From NCBI GenBank assembly GCA_963920765.1, contig OY987249.1, forward strand, positions 20,618,483-20,682,482: DNA of 64,000 bases. Reading direction: 5' to 3'. The notes under the pieces were generated by a model, which was not told the DNA's origin, ran no database searches, and saw only the letters and a program-made list of their open reading frames with translations. Positions 13,323 to 24,759 of this stretch are shown here, one piece after another. How positions within the stretch are numbered: position 1 is the first letter of the stretch; each line of letters starts with the position of its first letter. The position numbers and the translations under genes were made by a program. The stretch comes from Ulota crispa (lineage: Eukaryota > Streptophyta > Bryopsida > Orthotrichales > Orthotrichaceae).

Positions 13323-15160
13323 GTGAGCTTTCTAATTGACCATCTTGTTAAAGGAATAGAAGAACTTCCACTGCCCGAGTACATTGAAGTGGGCCACATG
13401 TAGTGTAAGCATGTTGAAATCCCAATTTTTTACTCCAAGTGCTGACAGTACAAAATTTAGAGGGGATACATTTTTAAGTTAAAACTCCATGATACAAACT
13501 CCAAATGCATTGATGCCTGCATGCAAAACGAGGAACAAGTATTCATGCATCAGTGATTAGTTCATTTCCGGCTATATGTTTTGGTCTTATAGAATTCCAC
13601 AACGGATTTTTTAAAAGTGGCATGTAGTTAGGGGGGAAGGTTAGGCAGTATGATTTGAGACCTTCAATTCTGAATAAGAAGTTGCTCTAATTCTAGTGTA
13701 TGTTTGAATCCCTGGTACAAGCATTTGATGTTACCGGCATTAATGAAAGCAAACATTGTAAGTGAGGTGAGTATTGTGGAGGTTTAAGAAAAAGTATATC
13801 AACAAGTATAGTATCAATTAATAAGTTTGGAAACTTACTCTGATTGATGAAATTGGACTGCAGTAGTAATTTCTAGGTAGATTTCAGTGATAGTACATGT
13901 TGGTTGGTTCGCTACATGGTTGCAAATTAGAAGCGCATGGCAGGGGGAACAAAGTCTTGCAAATCTGTGTGAGGAGTGAATTAGTTTTGTTTTTCTAAGT
14001 CTTTATTCTAGAATCATAGCATTTGGCTTTTGTGATGTTCAATTTGTGAGCTTATCTTTAGTATTGGCACAAGGAAGAGGTAATAGTATAGAGAGAAGAG
14101 GATTCCTAGGTCATTGAGAACTGATGAAATCCTTTGCAATGTTGCAGAGGTTGACATGCTTGTTGGAGGTTTGAGAAGCAGTTGACCCTCCAAAAGGAAG
14201 GAGGAGCTTTATGGGTTTTTGGAATTTCTGTAGTAATTTGGTGTTGTTCATGCAGAGGCAGTGTAGGGACACCTCCTTGCTAGTATGTAGTAGGTTTGTT
14301 TTGTAATTGTATTTTCAGAGTATGGTAGAATTACATATAGATTGTGCTACCAGTATAAGAATAATTCAGTGTAGTTATTTATGATGATTCATTGGCAATT
14401 TCAAAATATTCAGCTTCATCAGGTTTTCTATTGCCTAGTGTGTAAGTTTGCTTTAAATGCAAAGCCAGTTATAGTATTACGTATTTACTACACGTTTATA
14501 TGATTTTATAGAAAACTAATTATGTATGCGAAAAAGCCCATGTGTAAGAAGATAATGGCAAAGTATTATTGATGGAGGACATCACTAGAGGCATTTCATC
14601 AATTAATTAAGTTGTTTTCATTGCATAGATGGGAATATGTAGATATCAATCAAATTTGGAGCTAAAATGGCAAGTATGTAGTAGTACATTACAAATTGAG
14701 GTCCTTGGAATGGATATCCACCGTACACCAATACCTGCTGAGGACCTCAGCGGGTATCAACCGATATGAAGATTGGTCTTAAACACACGCATGTCAACCA
14801 CGTGTATATGGACTTGTGAATGTAATTCCATTTTCAGAGATGACACAAAGCTGAAGACCGTCATTATAGCCGTCATTTGGATAGATTTCTTATCCACTGA
14901 GAAAGTCTAAACATACAGTACTTTACAATCACCTTCCACCAAGTTACATTGATGTGATAGTCATGAGTTTCCTCTTTCACCTTGACCATTTTGACAGGAT
15001 ATTTGAGAAACTCTTGTCAATTAGATGACCAAAGCAAGGCATCCTAACTGACACCAGAAACGACAAACTTTAGTCAATTAATTGTAGGTTCGGTTGCAGC
15101 TCCCCTCATAGTGCTTACTCATGCTAAGCGTGTGCCTTTATATTAGTGTATAATAAGTCA
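13323..15160. other. Gene-free stretch with a 27-bp quasi-palindrome
   Basis: No coding or RNA gene seen. At 14731-14757 there is a near-perfect palindrome: arms ATACCTGCTGAGG and CCTCAGCGGGTAT around a central A, with one mismatch. Confidence 0.5.
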
Positions 15161-15393
15161 TTAACCCCTGAAGGGCCCTTGGGCTTTAGAGATACGGTAC
15201 CAAATATGGTTGCAACCAATATTCAAAAGTTTGAATCAGCTGGAAATTAAGTGTTACAATCATACATATTGAAGGATTGTATGATAGTGGGTGCATTTTT
15301 TTTTTTTGAAAAGCCCTCATAGCAGCTCAAATAGTTTTGTACATATGGCCATACATACGGCTGCAAAGGGCTTTCATGACGTTCAAAGGTTAA
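15161..15393. mobile_element. Short TTAA-flanked non-autonomous element, copy 2
   Basis: Homologous along its length to the element at 5395-5626, in the same orientation. It begins TTAACCCCTGAAGGGCCC and ends TTCAAAGGTTAA, so TTAA flanks both sides exactly. Its right TTAA (15390-15393) is also the left TTAA of the next element, placing two insertions back to back. No ORF. Confidence 0.65.
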
Positions 15394-16041
15394 CCCCTCA
15401 CCACCCAAGGGGCCTGAATTAGGCCCCTTTGAATTTCATTCAGAGTTGCGCGACCTTTTTCAAGTTTATTTTTAGAAATTATTATTATTTTTAAATTCTT
15501 GTTGAAGTCTAGTTTCAGCATTAGGAGTCTAATTTTGAAAACGAATTAAAGTGATTTGTCTACTGAAGATTTTGTGCAAGGGTGTCTATTGTAAATCTTC
15601 ACTTTCTAGTGTTGAAGGCTCTTGAAAATGAGCCTCAAGCACACTAGAACTTGGAGAAAAAATCACATTAAAATTTCAATTTTAAAAATTGTAGAATAGA
15701 TTTTGAAAAGCCGTAAATTGATTAGGGTTATGCATGTTATACTTTACATAGTTATATTTTTTTGGTACCCTTAGTTTTAGGTTTGAGATGCAAAAAGAGG
15801 ATTGAAAGACTTAAAATCACTTTTGCAGTTTTAACAACCTCATGATCAAACATTATAATCTTTCAATCCACAAGTGATGTTGTTGTGATTTCTTTTCCTA
15901 TGTGATTTGTAACATGTCTACTTTGAATTTGTACGGTTGGGCTTCATAGAAATTTGATAAGATTGATCAAAATGCCGGCATTTTGTTCACTTTCAAGAAA
16001 ATTTTGAGATACTCAAAAATACCATGGGCGGTGAGGGTTAA
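15390..16041. mobile_element. Long TTAA-flanked non-autonomous element, copy A
   Basis: 652 bp including both TTAA sites. The left end TTAACCCCTCACCACCC and the inverse of the right end, TTAACCCTCACCGCCC, form terminal inverted repeats. The interior (CTTGAAAATGAGCCTCAA, TTGGAGAAAAAATC, CATTATAATCTTTCAA) is clearly homologous to 28457-29078. There is no transposase, so it would be mobilised in trans. TTAA target choice is typical of piggyBac and a few other superfamilies; assignment to piggyBac is inference. Confidence 0.7.
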
Positions 16042-17883
16042 TATAAACAATTAGTGATGCAAAACACGTACTGATTTTTAAACACTTCAAAATAGAAAAG
16101 TTTCAACCTATAAATGTATTTTATTGATGATTCATGATTGTACATTTCTTAATACATCATGAGGCTATCCAAAAACGAATTTGGAATCTGATCATTTTTG
16201 GGAATATAGGATTGACACTTCAAATAATTACCTATTTTATGATTTAATATATAATAAAATAAAAACAAAAAACTACAATAATTCTCAGTACGTTCAACAA
16301 AATTCCACTTTTATTTCCAAAGATTTTTTTGTTCAATATTCAATAAATTTATTTCCTCTATTAAATATTCAATTCATTAAAGTGATTAAATTGGATTTTG
16401 GAATTTCATTACAAGCAGAATATTATGGAAATATTTGGTCACAAATTCACAAAGCATGTTTGTTGCCAGTCACGTTTAAGGTCAACCCAATAAACTATTT
16501 CATATAGAGAATTCAAACTAAGTGGACAATAGTGGGAACATGAAACAATGTCACATGGTCACAATCTTGAAAGTTGTAATATCTAAAGGAATGTGGAAAA
16601 CATGCTGCTAATAAATGGTTAAATATCCTTTTGTATATTGAAAACAAAGTGGTTCTACACATATATGTGCATCTATTTGTGATTGAAAGGCTAAAAGTAA
16701 GGATGGTTAGCAACTTATAAACACACAAGGAGACCAATGCTAAAAACATCATAATTATTACAAGAAATTCATGTGCTATTCTCTAGTTAGTATACGTTGT
16801 AACAAACAATGAGTATTATTTACCCAATTAAACAAAATACTTGGTGCATCCTAAACCATTCAAGAAAATAAAGTTATTTAAGTCAAACGTGGTGGTACAA
16901 CTCAAAAATTTAAGAATTACTAGGATTTTAATTTAACCCTAAACGTAATTTGAACTTGGGGCTTCTATCATAGGTAAAAAAACAGTGTCCTATATGACTG
17001 CTACAAATGACTAAGAAATGAGTCATTTCTCACTGAATGACTGTATCATGATTGGTCTCATTTGGTCGCAATTTAGTCATTCTTTAGTTGTTTAGTAGTC
17101 TTTATCATTCAATCATTTAGGACATTACAGTATCTCATCCTTTACGTCTTGTGGGCTTTGTCTTTATCAAGGAGAAAGAAATGTCCTCTATTTCTTAAAT
17201 TTAGCTGCACTGCTCCTCTACCGGTGGATTTTTTGTTGGCTATTCTCCTTATGGCTACATAACCTTGTGCTGCAGACATTCTTGCTAATAGAAGGAAACC
17301 TATGTCAGTGATTACTTCTCTTTTCTCTCCATTATCATACCCTTGGTTTAGGTCTTTTTATGACAATTTGCGTTACAATGAACAATGTTGTTTTTGCATT
17401 GTTCCCCCTGCTGTAGCATGCCTTCTATGAGCAGAAATCTTCTTGAACCGAGACTTCACTGATGAATGGCAGGTATAGGGAGAGGTATTGTATGATCAAT
17501 GGTGTGTAAGTCATGCTTGTTGCGACTTCTTTCCTACGGGCATTCAAATTTTCCCAATTTCCAAGGGTGTCATTACATTTCCATTGACAGAATCAAACTA
17601 TCATGTGCAGCGTATCTTGATCTCAGTAATTGCTTTACAAGATCCACATTTGCTATGAAAGCGTCAATCCACATTCAAGAACAGATAAGTGACCACATAG
17701 TTCTCATTTAGTCATGTATTCGTTGTTTATTAGTTTTGAATCAAGGTGTCACGGTGCTTAGGCGAGCACATACACTCATTTTGTAGTGCTCCGTTAATTG
17801 TTTTCTAGTTGTATTATACAATACTATTTGGGTTTATAAAATAGTAAGTAATGCTAAACTAACATACTCCTTTGCACATTCCA
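16042..17883. other. Gene-free AT-rich stretch
   Basis: An AT-rich ORF at 16181-16507 has no recognisable domain and looks fortuitous. From about 17 kb onward, short phrases such as TAGTCATT and TAGTCGTA become frequent and grade into the minisatellite. Confidence 0.5.
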
Positions 17884-18166
17884 CTTAGTCGTATCTTAGT
17901 TGTATCTTAGTCGTATCTTAGTCGTATCTTAGTCGTATCTTAGTCGTATCTTAGTCATATCTTAGTCATATCTTAGTCGTATCTTAGTCGTATCTTAGTC
18001 GTATCTTAGTCGTATCTTAGTCGTATCTTAGTCGTATCTTAGTCGTATCTTAGTTGTATCTTAGTCATATCTTAGTCGTATCTTAGTCGTATCATAGTCG
18101 TATCTTAGTCGTATCTTAGTCATATCTTAGTCATATCTTAGTCGTATCTTAGTTGTACCTTAGTCG
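17884..18166. repeat. 11-bp minisatellite (CTTAGTCGTAT)n
   Basis: About 25-26 head-to-tail copies of CTTAGTCGTAT. Most variant units change only the central CpG (TCG to TCA about five times, TCG to TTG about three times). It is followed by two TTTAGGG units near 18185-18200. The units have no spacers, so this is not a CRISPR array. Confidence 0.95.
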
Positions 18167-19235
18167 TTTTTAAGTTGATTAAGTTTAGGGTTTAGGGTAA
18201 CTGCATGTCTTGTAGAGATAGTTGGATTTACCTATAATCGTAGCAAATAGTTCTCTAATAGTCACCACATATATAGTCGTCATTTTTAGTTCCAATGTTG
18301 GTGGTTTAGTTATTATAAAGTAATCTTAGTTTGGTCACAATAGAGTGGAGTTGAAGCAAAATTGCAATGACAACACAGTTGTCATATAGTTACAAAAGGT
18401 TGACGACATAGTCGCCATATAGTCAAAAGAGGTTTGAGGTTCACAATGCAGTAACTCCTCAAATAGAATACAATCACCAACCATTCAAAAAAGCATACAA
18501 AATTTAGTTACAAACTAGTCACAAATGCAGGCATCATTTAAACATAACAACGTCACAATGTAATCTACTGTAATCACACAATCAAACTAAGGTCACACTA
18601 TAGTCACGATAAAGCCCTTATGCATTCCCTATGAAGCCTCATTACAGTCATGATACAATCACAATTCAGTTGCAATGGCCATGCAATTACAATCCAATTG
18701 ATTTGCAATTGTTGTTCAATCACAATTCAATGCAGACTCCATATAAAATTTAGATAAGGTAGGAGCATCCATAAGCGTCAATATCCCCATAACCATCACT
18801 TTTGAAATCTTGGGAAATCTGTAGAAGTGAATAGATGTAATGACAAGGATGTGCAATATGTGAACATAAAATCTTAAAAGTGGTTATGGGTACAATAGCA
18901 TTTTGCTCTCTAAAAATTCACAATTTATTCTCAAAGTATCCAAATAATACATTCAAAAGTTCAAACTCATTTTTTTTTGTTTCTAATAGGATCCTATAAT
19001 TTGCTAGTTGTTTATTAATAGCAATGAGGTTCAAAACCCTTAGTTTGACGTTTATGGGTGCGCTTACCTTATGCGGTTCAAGGCTTCAAAACCTCAAAGT
19101 GTATCTACTACTTATTTAGCACTCACAAACTATCACACACCATTTTCTAAACCCAATCAACATCATTTGCACATGCTTGCAATTCCATATAGACAACAAA
19201 AGCACAATCTAAAAATTAATTACAATGTAGTAGCA
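18167..19235. repeat. Diffuse TAGTC/GACTA-rich degenerate repeat zone
   Basis: The pentamer TAGTC and relatives (AGTCACAA, TAGTCATT, TAGTCGCC) recur at irregular short spacing here and again near 20.34-20.39 kb (GTAGTCATTATGTAGTCATT). It looks like an eroded, expanded form of the neighbouring minisatellite. No gene seen. Confidence 0.4.
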
Positions 19236-19525
19236 CGCAGAGCCAATAAACCTTGATAAGTGCGCGGAGCAAGCAAACCTGCAAAGAACATACTAGAGTC
19301 AACAAACCCAAAAAAGTGTAAGGAGCCAAAAAACTTTGACAAGTGCGTGGAGCCAACAAACTTCAACAAGTGCACGGAGCAAGCAAACTTGAGAAAAGGG
19401 CTGAACGAGCAAATTTAAGAAGAGTGAAGAGCAAGCAAATCTAAAAAGAGCGCATAGCCAACAAACTTTGACAAATGCGCAAAGTCAACAAACCTTCTAA
19501 AGAGCACAAGCCAACAAATCAAGTT
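19236..19525. repeat. Degenerate tandem repeat, unit about 29-33 bp
   Basis: Roughly nine loose copies of a unit resembling GAGCCAACAAACTTTGACAA followed by GTGCGC. Copies vary in length (for example GGAGCAAGCAAAC and AGCCAACAAAC). Old minisatellite; not coding. Confidence 0.65.
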
Positions 19526-22500
19526 CGCATAGCTAAACTCTAAACTCAAAGGTGGCAGCCGCATCTACACTCCACAAACTACCAACTCTAATCTCAATGA
19601 AGGGTCCAAACTGACTGTAAAACTATAACTCAATTTCAAGGCTGATTGCTATTAAAACTTAAATAATCATTTTTTTAGCAAATTTAACATCAACAATGTG
19701 TTTAGATCACATTTTTACCTCAAAATGGACTATTTACATGTTAAAATCCAAATTATAAAGCATTAGAAACAAAAAAAATTGCAAATTTTAAAATTTTTAA
19801 TTTCTAATATTTGAATGTATTTTTTTTTTTAAATGATTTATTTTTTATTTTTTGTCTTCTATCTTTAAAATAATCAAAATTGTGAAAAAATAATAATATT
19901 TATGAAATATCATTTTTAAAAATTTCAAAGAGCTTTAATTGTAGCTTTTAAATTTTTGATGATAATAATAATAATAATAACAACAATATTGTATTAAATT
20001 TATGACTCAAATACAAGTAATATACGACTAACACATGCTCAGAGAAGATTATAGGTGACCTAACTATGACTCATATAAAACTAAAATATGACTAAACCTC
20101 TAAACCGATGGTTTAATGATGAGTTAACCAAAATACACCCCTTTCAAATAGTTGATTAGAATTGGAACATGACATTTCTTGTTCTAAAAGCCACAATGCA
20201 AGACCCAAAAAGAACATTGAACATGAAACTGCAAATTAATTTGCTTAAGTTATATTCTAATAATAACAATAGAAGAGAAAAAACCCTTGAACTACTAAAT
20301 CACAACAAATGTATGACTACAATTGAGTTCTTCCATACTAGCCTTATAGCCGCTATGTAGTCATTATGTAGTCATTATGTAGTCAATTAACTGATGTGGT
20401 GACATATCATCTATGACCACTTTTCTTTAACTCCCACTAAATCCCAAACCCTTAAACCCTGAATCATAAACCCTAGAACATTTTTTGTCCCTCACTCATG
20501 ATCAATGAAATAAAAACAAAACCTAATCAAGAAATTAATGCAATAGAAAGAACAATATTAACTCAATAGGAGAGGCAAAACCATGTAGAAGTCATTTACT
20601 AGTCTTTAGGTAGTTGCATACTAAAATCACATGAAAGCCATTTATTAATCATGAGTTAATTGCACAGTAGTAGGTATAGAATTGGTGCCTAGCAATGTCC
20701 AACCCATAGATTGCTTATTTCCCTAACTACTTGAATAGCTTACCTAGTCTAAACCAAATTTAATTACAAAAGTTATACTCTAGTAATAGATTAGTAGTGC
20801 CATAGAATGTGCTAAACAACTAAAAAAAGACTCCTAAAATGCACTGCCTTCACATAGTCTCAAGAAAACAAAAAAGAGCTAAAAATAATGCTATCGAGCA
20901 GTTCCAAAATTTTGAGAGAAAACCGTGAAAGAGGTAATTTTGCATGAAAATGAAGTAGAATGAAAGCAGTAACTCTTTAGTAGTTCATTAGTAACACCTT
21001 AGTAGTACTAGAAACTCATGTTTTGGGCATATGACTAAACCACAACCCCATCTAAAAGATGTCAAACACAACAACAACCTCATTTGCTTATGGATGTGAA
21101 TGTACTTACGAATTTAGGAGAATACAATTTTGTAGAGAGATTTAGATGAATTGTTCAAAAGAATGACTAAAGAACAACTATCTCAATGTCAATCATTTTT
21201 TAGTCACTTCATAGTCATTTTACAGTTGTGTAGAACGCCCAATCATAAAACATGTGGTCATATAGGACGCTATTTTTTACCTGTGTATGAAGACTACAGT
21301 AGTGACTTCCCAATCATATAGCTACATAGAAATTAGTTGTTCTCTAGAATGTTGACCATTATACTACGCATTAGAAAGTACTAAAATTCTTAAGCCTAAA
21401 TTGTTTAGTACATCCAACTATTGTAAATGTCAAATATAATTCACAATACTTTAAGGTTCTTACTAAAAATTTCAATTTTGTAAAATTTCCAAACCACACA
21501 TGCGTCACCATTCAAAAATTGAAATAAGATCATTAGTTCACATTGATTTGGAGAGTGGACAACCAAGATTTAATCCCTAAACGCCAGTCCTATGACAATT
21601 GAGATTCATATACTAATGTTTTTAATTATCTATGCTCCTATTTAACAAGTGCATATAAATGTTTATTTTGATTTTTGTTTTTCAAAGAAGCAATTGCTTT
21701 TGTTATGTAAGTCATAAAAATTCCATAATTTCTTGTGAAGACAAAATTATCACAAGTTTTCAAAAATAAAAGTGAATAAAACTTATATCATATACAAAAT
21801 AAGCTAAAGAATTCTAGAAAGCTTGTTTTTAGGTTTATATTGTGATTCAAAACATCATGGTATAAACCAAATTTTTGTACCACTCTATGATTAGTTTTTG
21901 AAAATTATAGTTGTAAACTCAAACTTCAATAGATGAGAATGTATTTAATTTTGGAAAATTTTCACATTTTTAGATTGGAGTAGAAGCTAGAGCTCATGAC
22001 CTTCATTTTATTAGGTGGTCTAAAACTTTAAAAATATGATTTCTATATCTCAAATTTAGATCAAGAGCAAGGAGCTACAAGTTGCAAGAATACATAAGAA
22101 AGACAATTTCTTGTGACCCTTATTATATTAAGATAAGAAAATTCTTTATATGAAAACTATATTTACCTCAATGAGACAATTCTCAACAACATCCAAGTAA
22201 CACCACTTGAGCAAATCTAAATCAAGGATTGGATGAAATTTTTTGTTTCTCATGAGTGAGCACTAGTTAGAAGTCATTCAAATGCCATGCAATGGTGTAA
22301 AACATCACTAAAATTAAAAGTAAATAAAAAACATTTTGATTTGCAATTGTGTTTGATTGATTACTACAAATGTTTTGCCAATAAGAGTGTTATTAGTGCT
22401 ATCATAAGTCTTTGGAAGAAATGATATAAAAATTGAAAATTAAATATACACAAAAAGAGCAATGAGGTTCCAAATGTAAGTTAATACCAATTTTTGCAAA

Positions 22501-23490
22501 CATTTCTTTTAAATTACTAAGAAAAATTAAAAAATGACAAAAGAATAATTATTAGGCCATTGCAATAAAGATAAAGAGAAGTCCATGTGAAACATTGAGA
22601 CCTCAAACATAAAGATTACAATAAAAATATAATTTGATTACTACCTCTATCTTTGCAAGGTAGATGATATATTTATTACAACTTCACATGCTATACTAGT
22701 AGTATATGTATTAAGTCATGCATTTGTTTTTTAATAGTTTGTAGGTTTTGTTGCTAGGGTACATATCTCCACAATCATTAGTTAAAGGAAGAATTATTCT
22801 TTGTGTTAGCAAAAAGCCTCTATTCAAAGGGCGCATGTTTTGAAATCAACCAAATTTGAACCTTTATAGTAAATGATACCAAAAATTGAAGTATTTTTGT
22901 CATCACAAATCAATAATCAACAAAGAAAGAACATGGGACATGGATATGATGCTATTATCACTTTGGCATGAATGAAGATCATTGTTGTTACAACAAGATT
23001 TGAAGTTTTGAAATTTAAAACAAAACAATAACTAAAATTTAAACAATTAACGTCATATATTGTTTGATGGATTTTATTGAAAATACGTGTATAATTGATG
23101 ATATCCATTATTAAGTTGCAAAGATTTGAATTCATTTATTTCTATTGCAATACAAATAATTAATATTGAATTTAATTACTAAAAAGAGTATGAAACTTTT
23201 TTAATAGTATAAAATTAGACATTTTCTAAGTGATTTAAATGTAACGTTTCATACACAACAAACATGAAGATTTGCAAAGGTAAGGATTAATGTGTCTAGT
23301 CTATGCAATAATTTAGCTTTGTACAACAAAGAATTATTTTGAGAAAATATGTTTTTAACATTTGATAGAATTATAAGCTTTGTGTTTTATAATTAAAACC
23401 CTTGCTTTACAACTACAACATATTTTGCTATGCAATTGCAAAAATGATATTGTATGAGATTGCAAATCCATTATAAACTGTTATTGATTA
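19526..23490. other. Gene-free, very AT-rich stretch
   Basis: Contains a short ATA run near 19.96-19.98 kb and degenerate telomere-like phrases near 20.45 kb (AAACCCTTAAACCCTG). I found no supportable gene on either strand. Confidence 0.5.
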
Positions 23491-24759
23491 TTATATAGAA
23501 TGAGTGACAACATTTACAAAAGGCTCCAATGAAAGTACCAAGTGGTTTTTATTTGGTACTTCTACAATCTCTTTTTGTTTAGTTTGATGAGTTTGCCCTT
23601 CAAATTTAGAAATTGACACAGTTGGAATTTGTGATAAATTTGATGTTGAAGGTGTAAACAAAATACTTGGCTTATGTAGAGTAGGGTTGTGGGCAATGTT
23701 GTCCAATTGGTCCGTGGAAACTAGATTTGCAAGAGTTGTTGTGTCTCCACGTACAATGACATTGATAGGTACAAAAGAATTAGGAATTTGAAATAAAAAA
23801 TCTAGGCAGTGTTCTTTGATTTGTTGCACTTTAGTTTCACGCAAATTTGCAAAACTTATTGGTGGAAAGTTATCTCTAGTGAAAATGTGTGTATTTTCAT
23901 TGGCATCATAGATGCTTTCTTTTTCACATTTTGAGTGTATTACATATGATGTTGAAGGGTTGTTTGTATCATGAACAAAAGAAACTTGAGGTTGTTGATC
24001 AACATAAGGCAATGAATTTGATTGGGCTTGCAATATCTTTGATACCACTTCTGTAGGCCTATCTTTGTGCACATTATGCAAATGCAAATCATCACAATCT
24101 TCCATAATGCTTGGTGTTGTTGCATGACTTAATGGCAAGGGTAATGGGAAAGGAGATAAGATATTGGGGTTGGTTTCAAAAGGTTGTAACATGGATAGAA
24201 TATGTCTTGTTGCATTTCTTGCATCCAACTCATTTTCAAAATTTATTTGAGGTTGCAACAACAATGGGCTTGATGGCGTTGAAGTTGGTGTCAACAAACC
24301 ATTTGTTTGAAAGAACAAGAAAACCCTATCACTATAATTCATGTGCGCAGTGTGATTGGGTACTAATGGTGCCACTTGCGCAAAACACGTTGGTTTACTA
24401 TGTCCTGGATTACAAACAAAAAGTACTGGTGTAGTTTGGTGGGGTGTTTCAGGACTACTCCATTGGGAAAAAGAACTTGTATAATCACTTTCAGAGGGAA
24501 GATTATTTGAAGATGTGTTTTGAGACCTTATTTCAAGTTGTCTTTGGTAATGATTTATATAATGGGAATAACACAACAAAGCAATGGCAATGAAAATGAG
24601 AAACAACATAGAAGCCAAACCAGCAATGACAAAATATTTGGTAGGAGCTTGTTGGGAATATGTTGGTACAAGGTCATTGTCTTCTTGGCTATTGTCTGTT
24701 GTGGAATTATTTGAGAGAGAAAGTGCAACAACATCTTTGGTTGAAAGATGAACATACAT
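23491..24759 (-). CDS. Long GLUTAMINE DUMPER-like single-pass membrane protein, 422 aa
   Basis: An intact uninterrupted ORF in otherwise gene-free AT-rich DNA. Residues 1-40 are polar and acidic with no signal peptide. Residues 42-64 form one membrane span (YFVIAGLASMLFLIFIAIAL) followed by His/Arg/Gln-rich residues, predicting N-out, C-in. The GLASMLFLI core resembles the GGLAAML-type span of plant GDU proteins. About 48 residues later, VLFVCNPGHSKPTCFAQVAP (112-131) aligns with the cytosolic VIMAG motif of GDUs (hydrophobic run, G, K/R-P-T-x-x-A). GDU proteins raise amino-acid export at the plasma membrane, with VIMAG binding the E3 ligase LOG2. Family members are usually about 100-160 aa; here a 290-residue Ser/Thr/Asn/Pro-rich tail of no recognised fold follows. 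Single-exon structure fits GDU genes. Family assignment is by eye, and the gene may be a diverged relative or recently inactive. Confidence 0.6.
   Translation of the reverse strand: MYVHLSTKDVVALSLSNNSTTDNSQEDNDLVPTYSQQAPTKYFVIAGLASMLFLIFIAIALLCYSHYINHYQRQLEIRSQNTSSNNLPSESDYTSSFSQWSSPETPHQTTPVLFVCNPGHSKPTCFAQVAPLVPNHTAHMNYSDRVFLFFQTNGLLTPTSTPSSPLLLQPQINFENELDARNATRHILSMLQPFETNPNILSPFPLPLPLSHATTPSIMEDCDDLHLHNVHKDRPTEVVSKILQAQSNSLPYVDQQPQVSFVHDTNNPSTSYVIHSKCEKESIYDANENTHIFTRDNFPPISFANLRETKVQQIKEHCLDFLFQIPNSFVPINVIVRGDTTTLANLVSTDQLDNIAHNPTLHKPSILFTPSTSNLSQIPTVSISKFEGQTHQTKQKEIVEVPNKNHLVLSLEPFVNVVTHSI

Noticed and set aside
16181-16507. 108-codon forward ORF
   Set aside because: Composition is that of AT-rich noncoding DNA (Asn, Ile, Lys, Phe, Tyr) with no motif.
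17884-18166. CRISPR-like short repeat array
   Set aside because: Units are contiguous without unique spacers and the DNA is plant nuclear; it is a simple minisatellite.
18185-18200. Interstitial telomere repeat
   Set aside because: Only two TTTAGGG units; such short matches also occur near 20.45 and 48.68 kb and are expected by chance in this AT-rich DNA.
16931-18205. Possible further TTAA element starting TTAACCCTAAACG and enclosing the 11-bp minisatellite
   Set aside because: The candidate right end reads TTTAGGGTAAC rather than TTAA and may simply be telomere-like TTTAGGG units.
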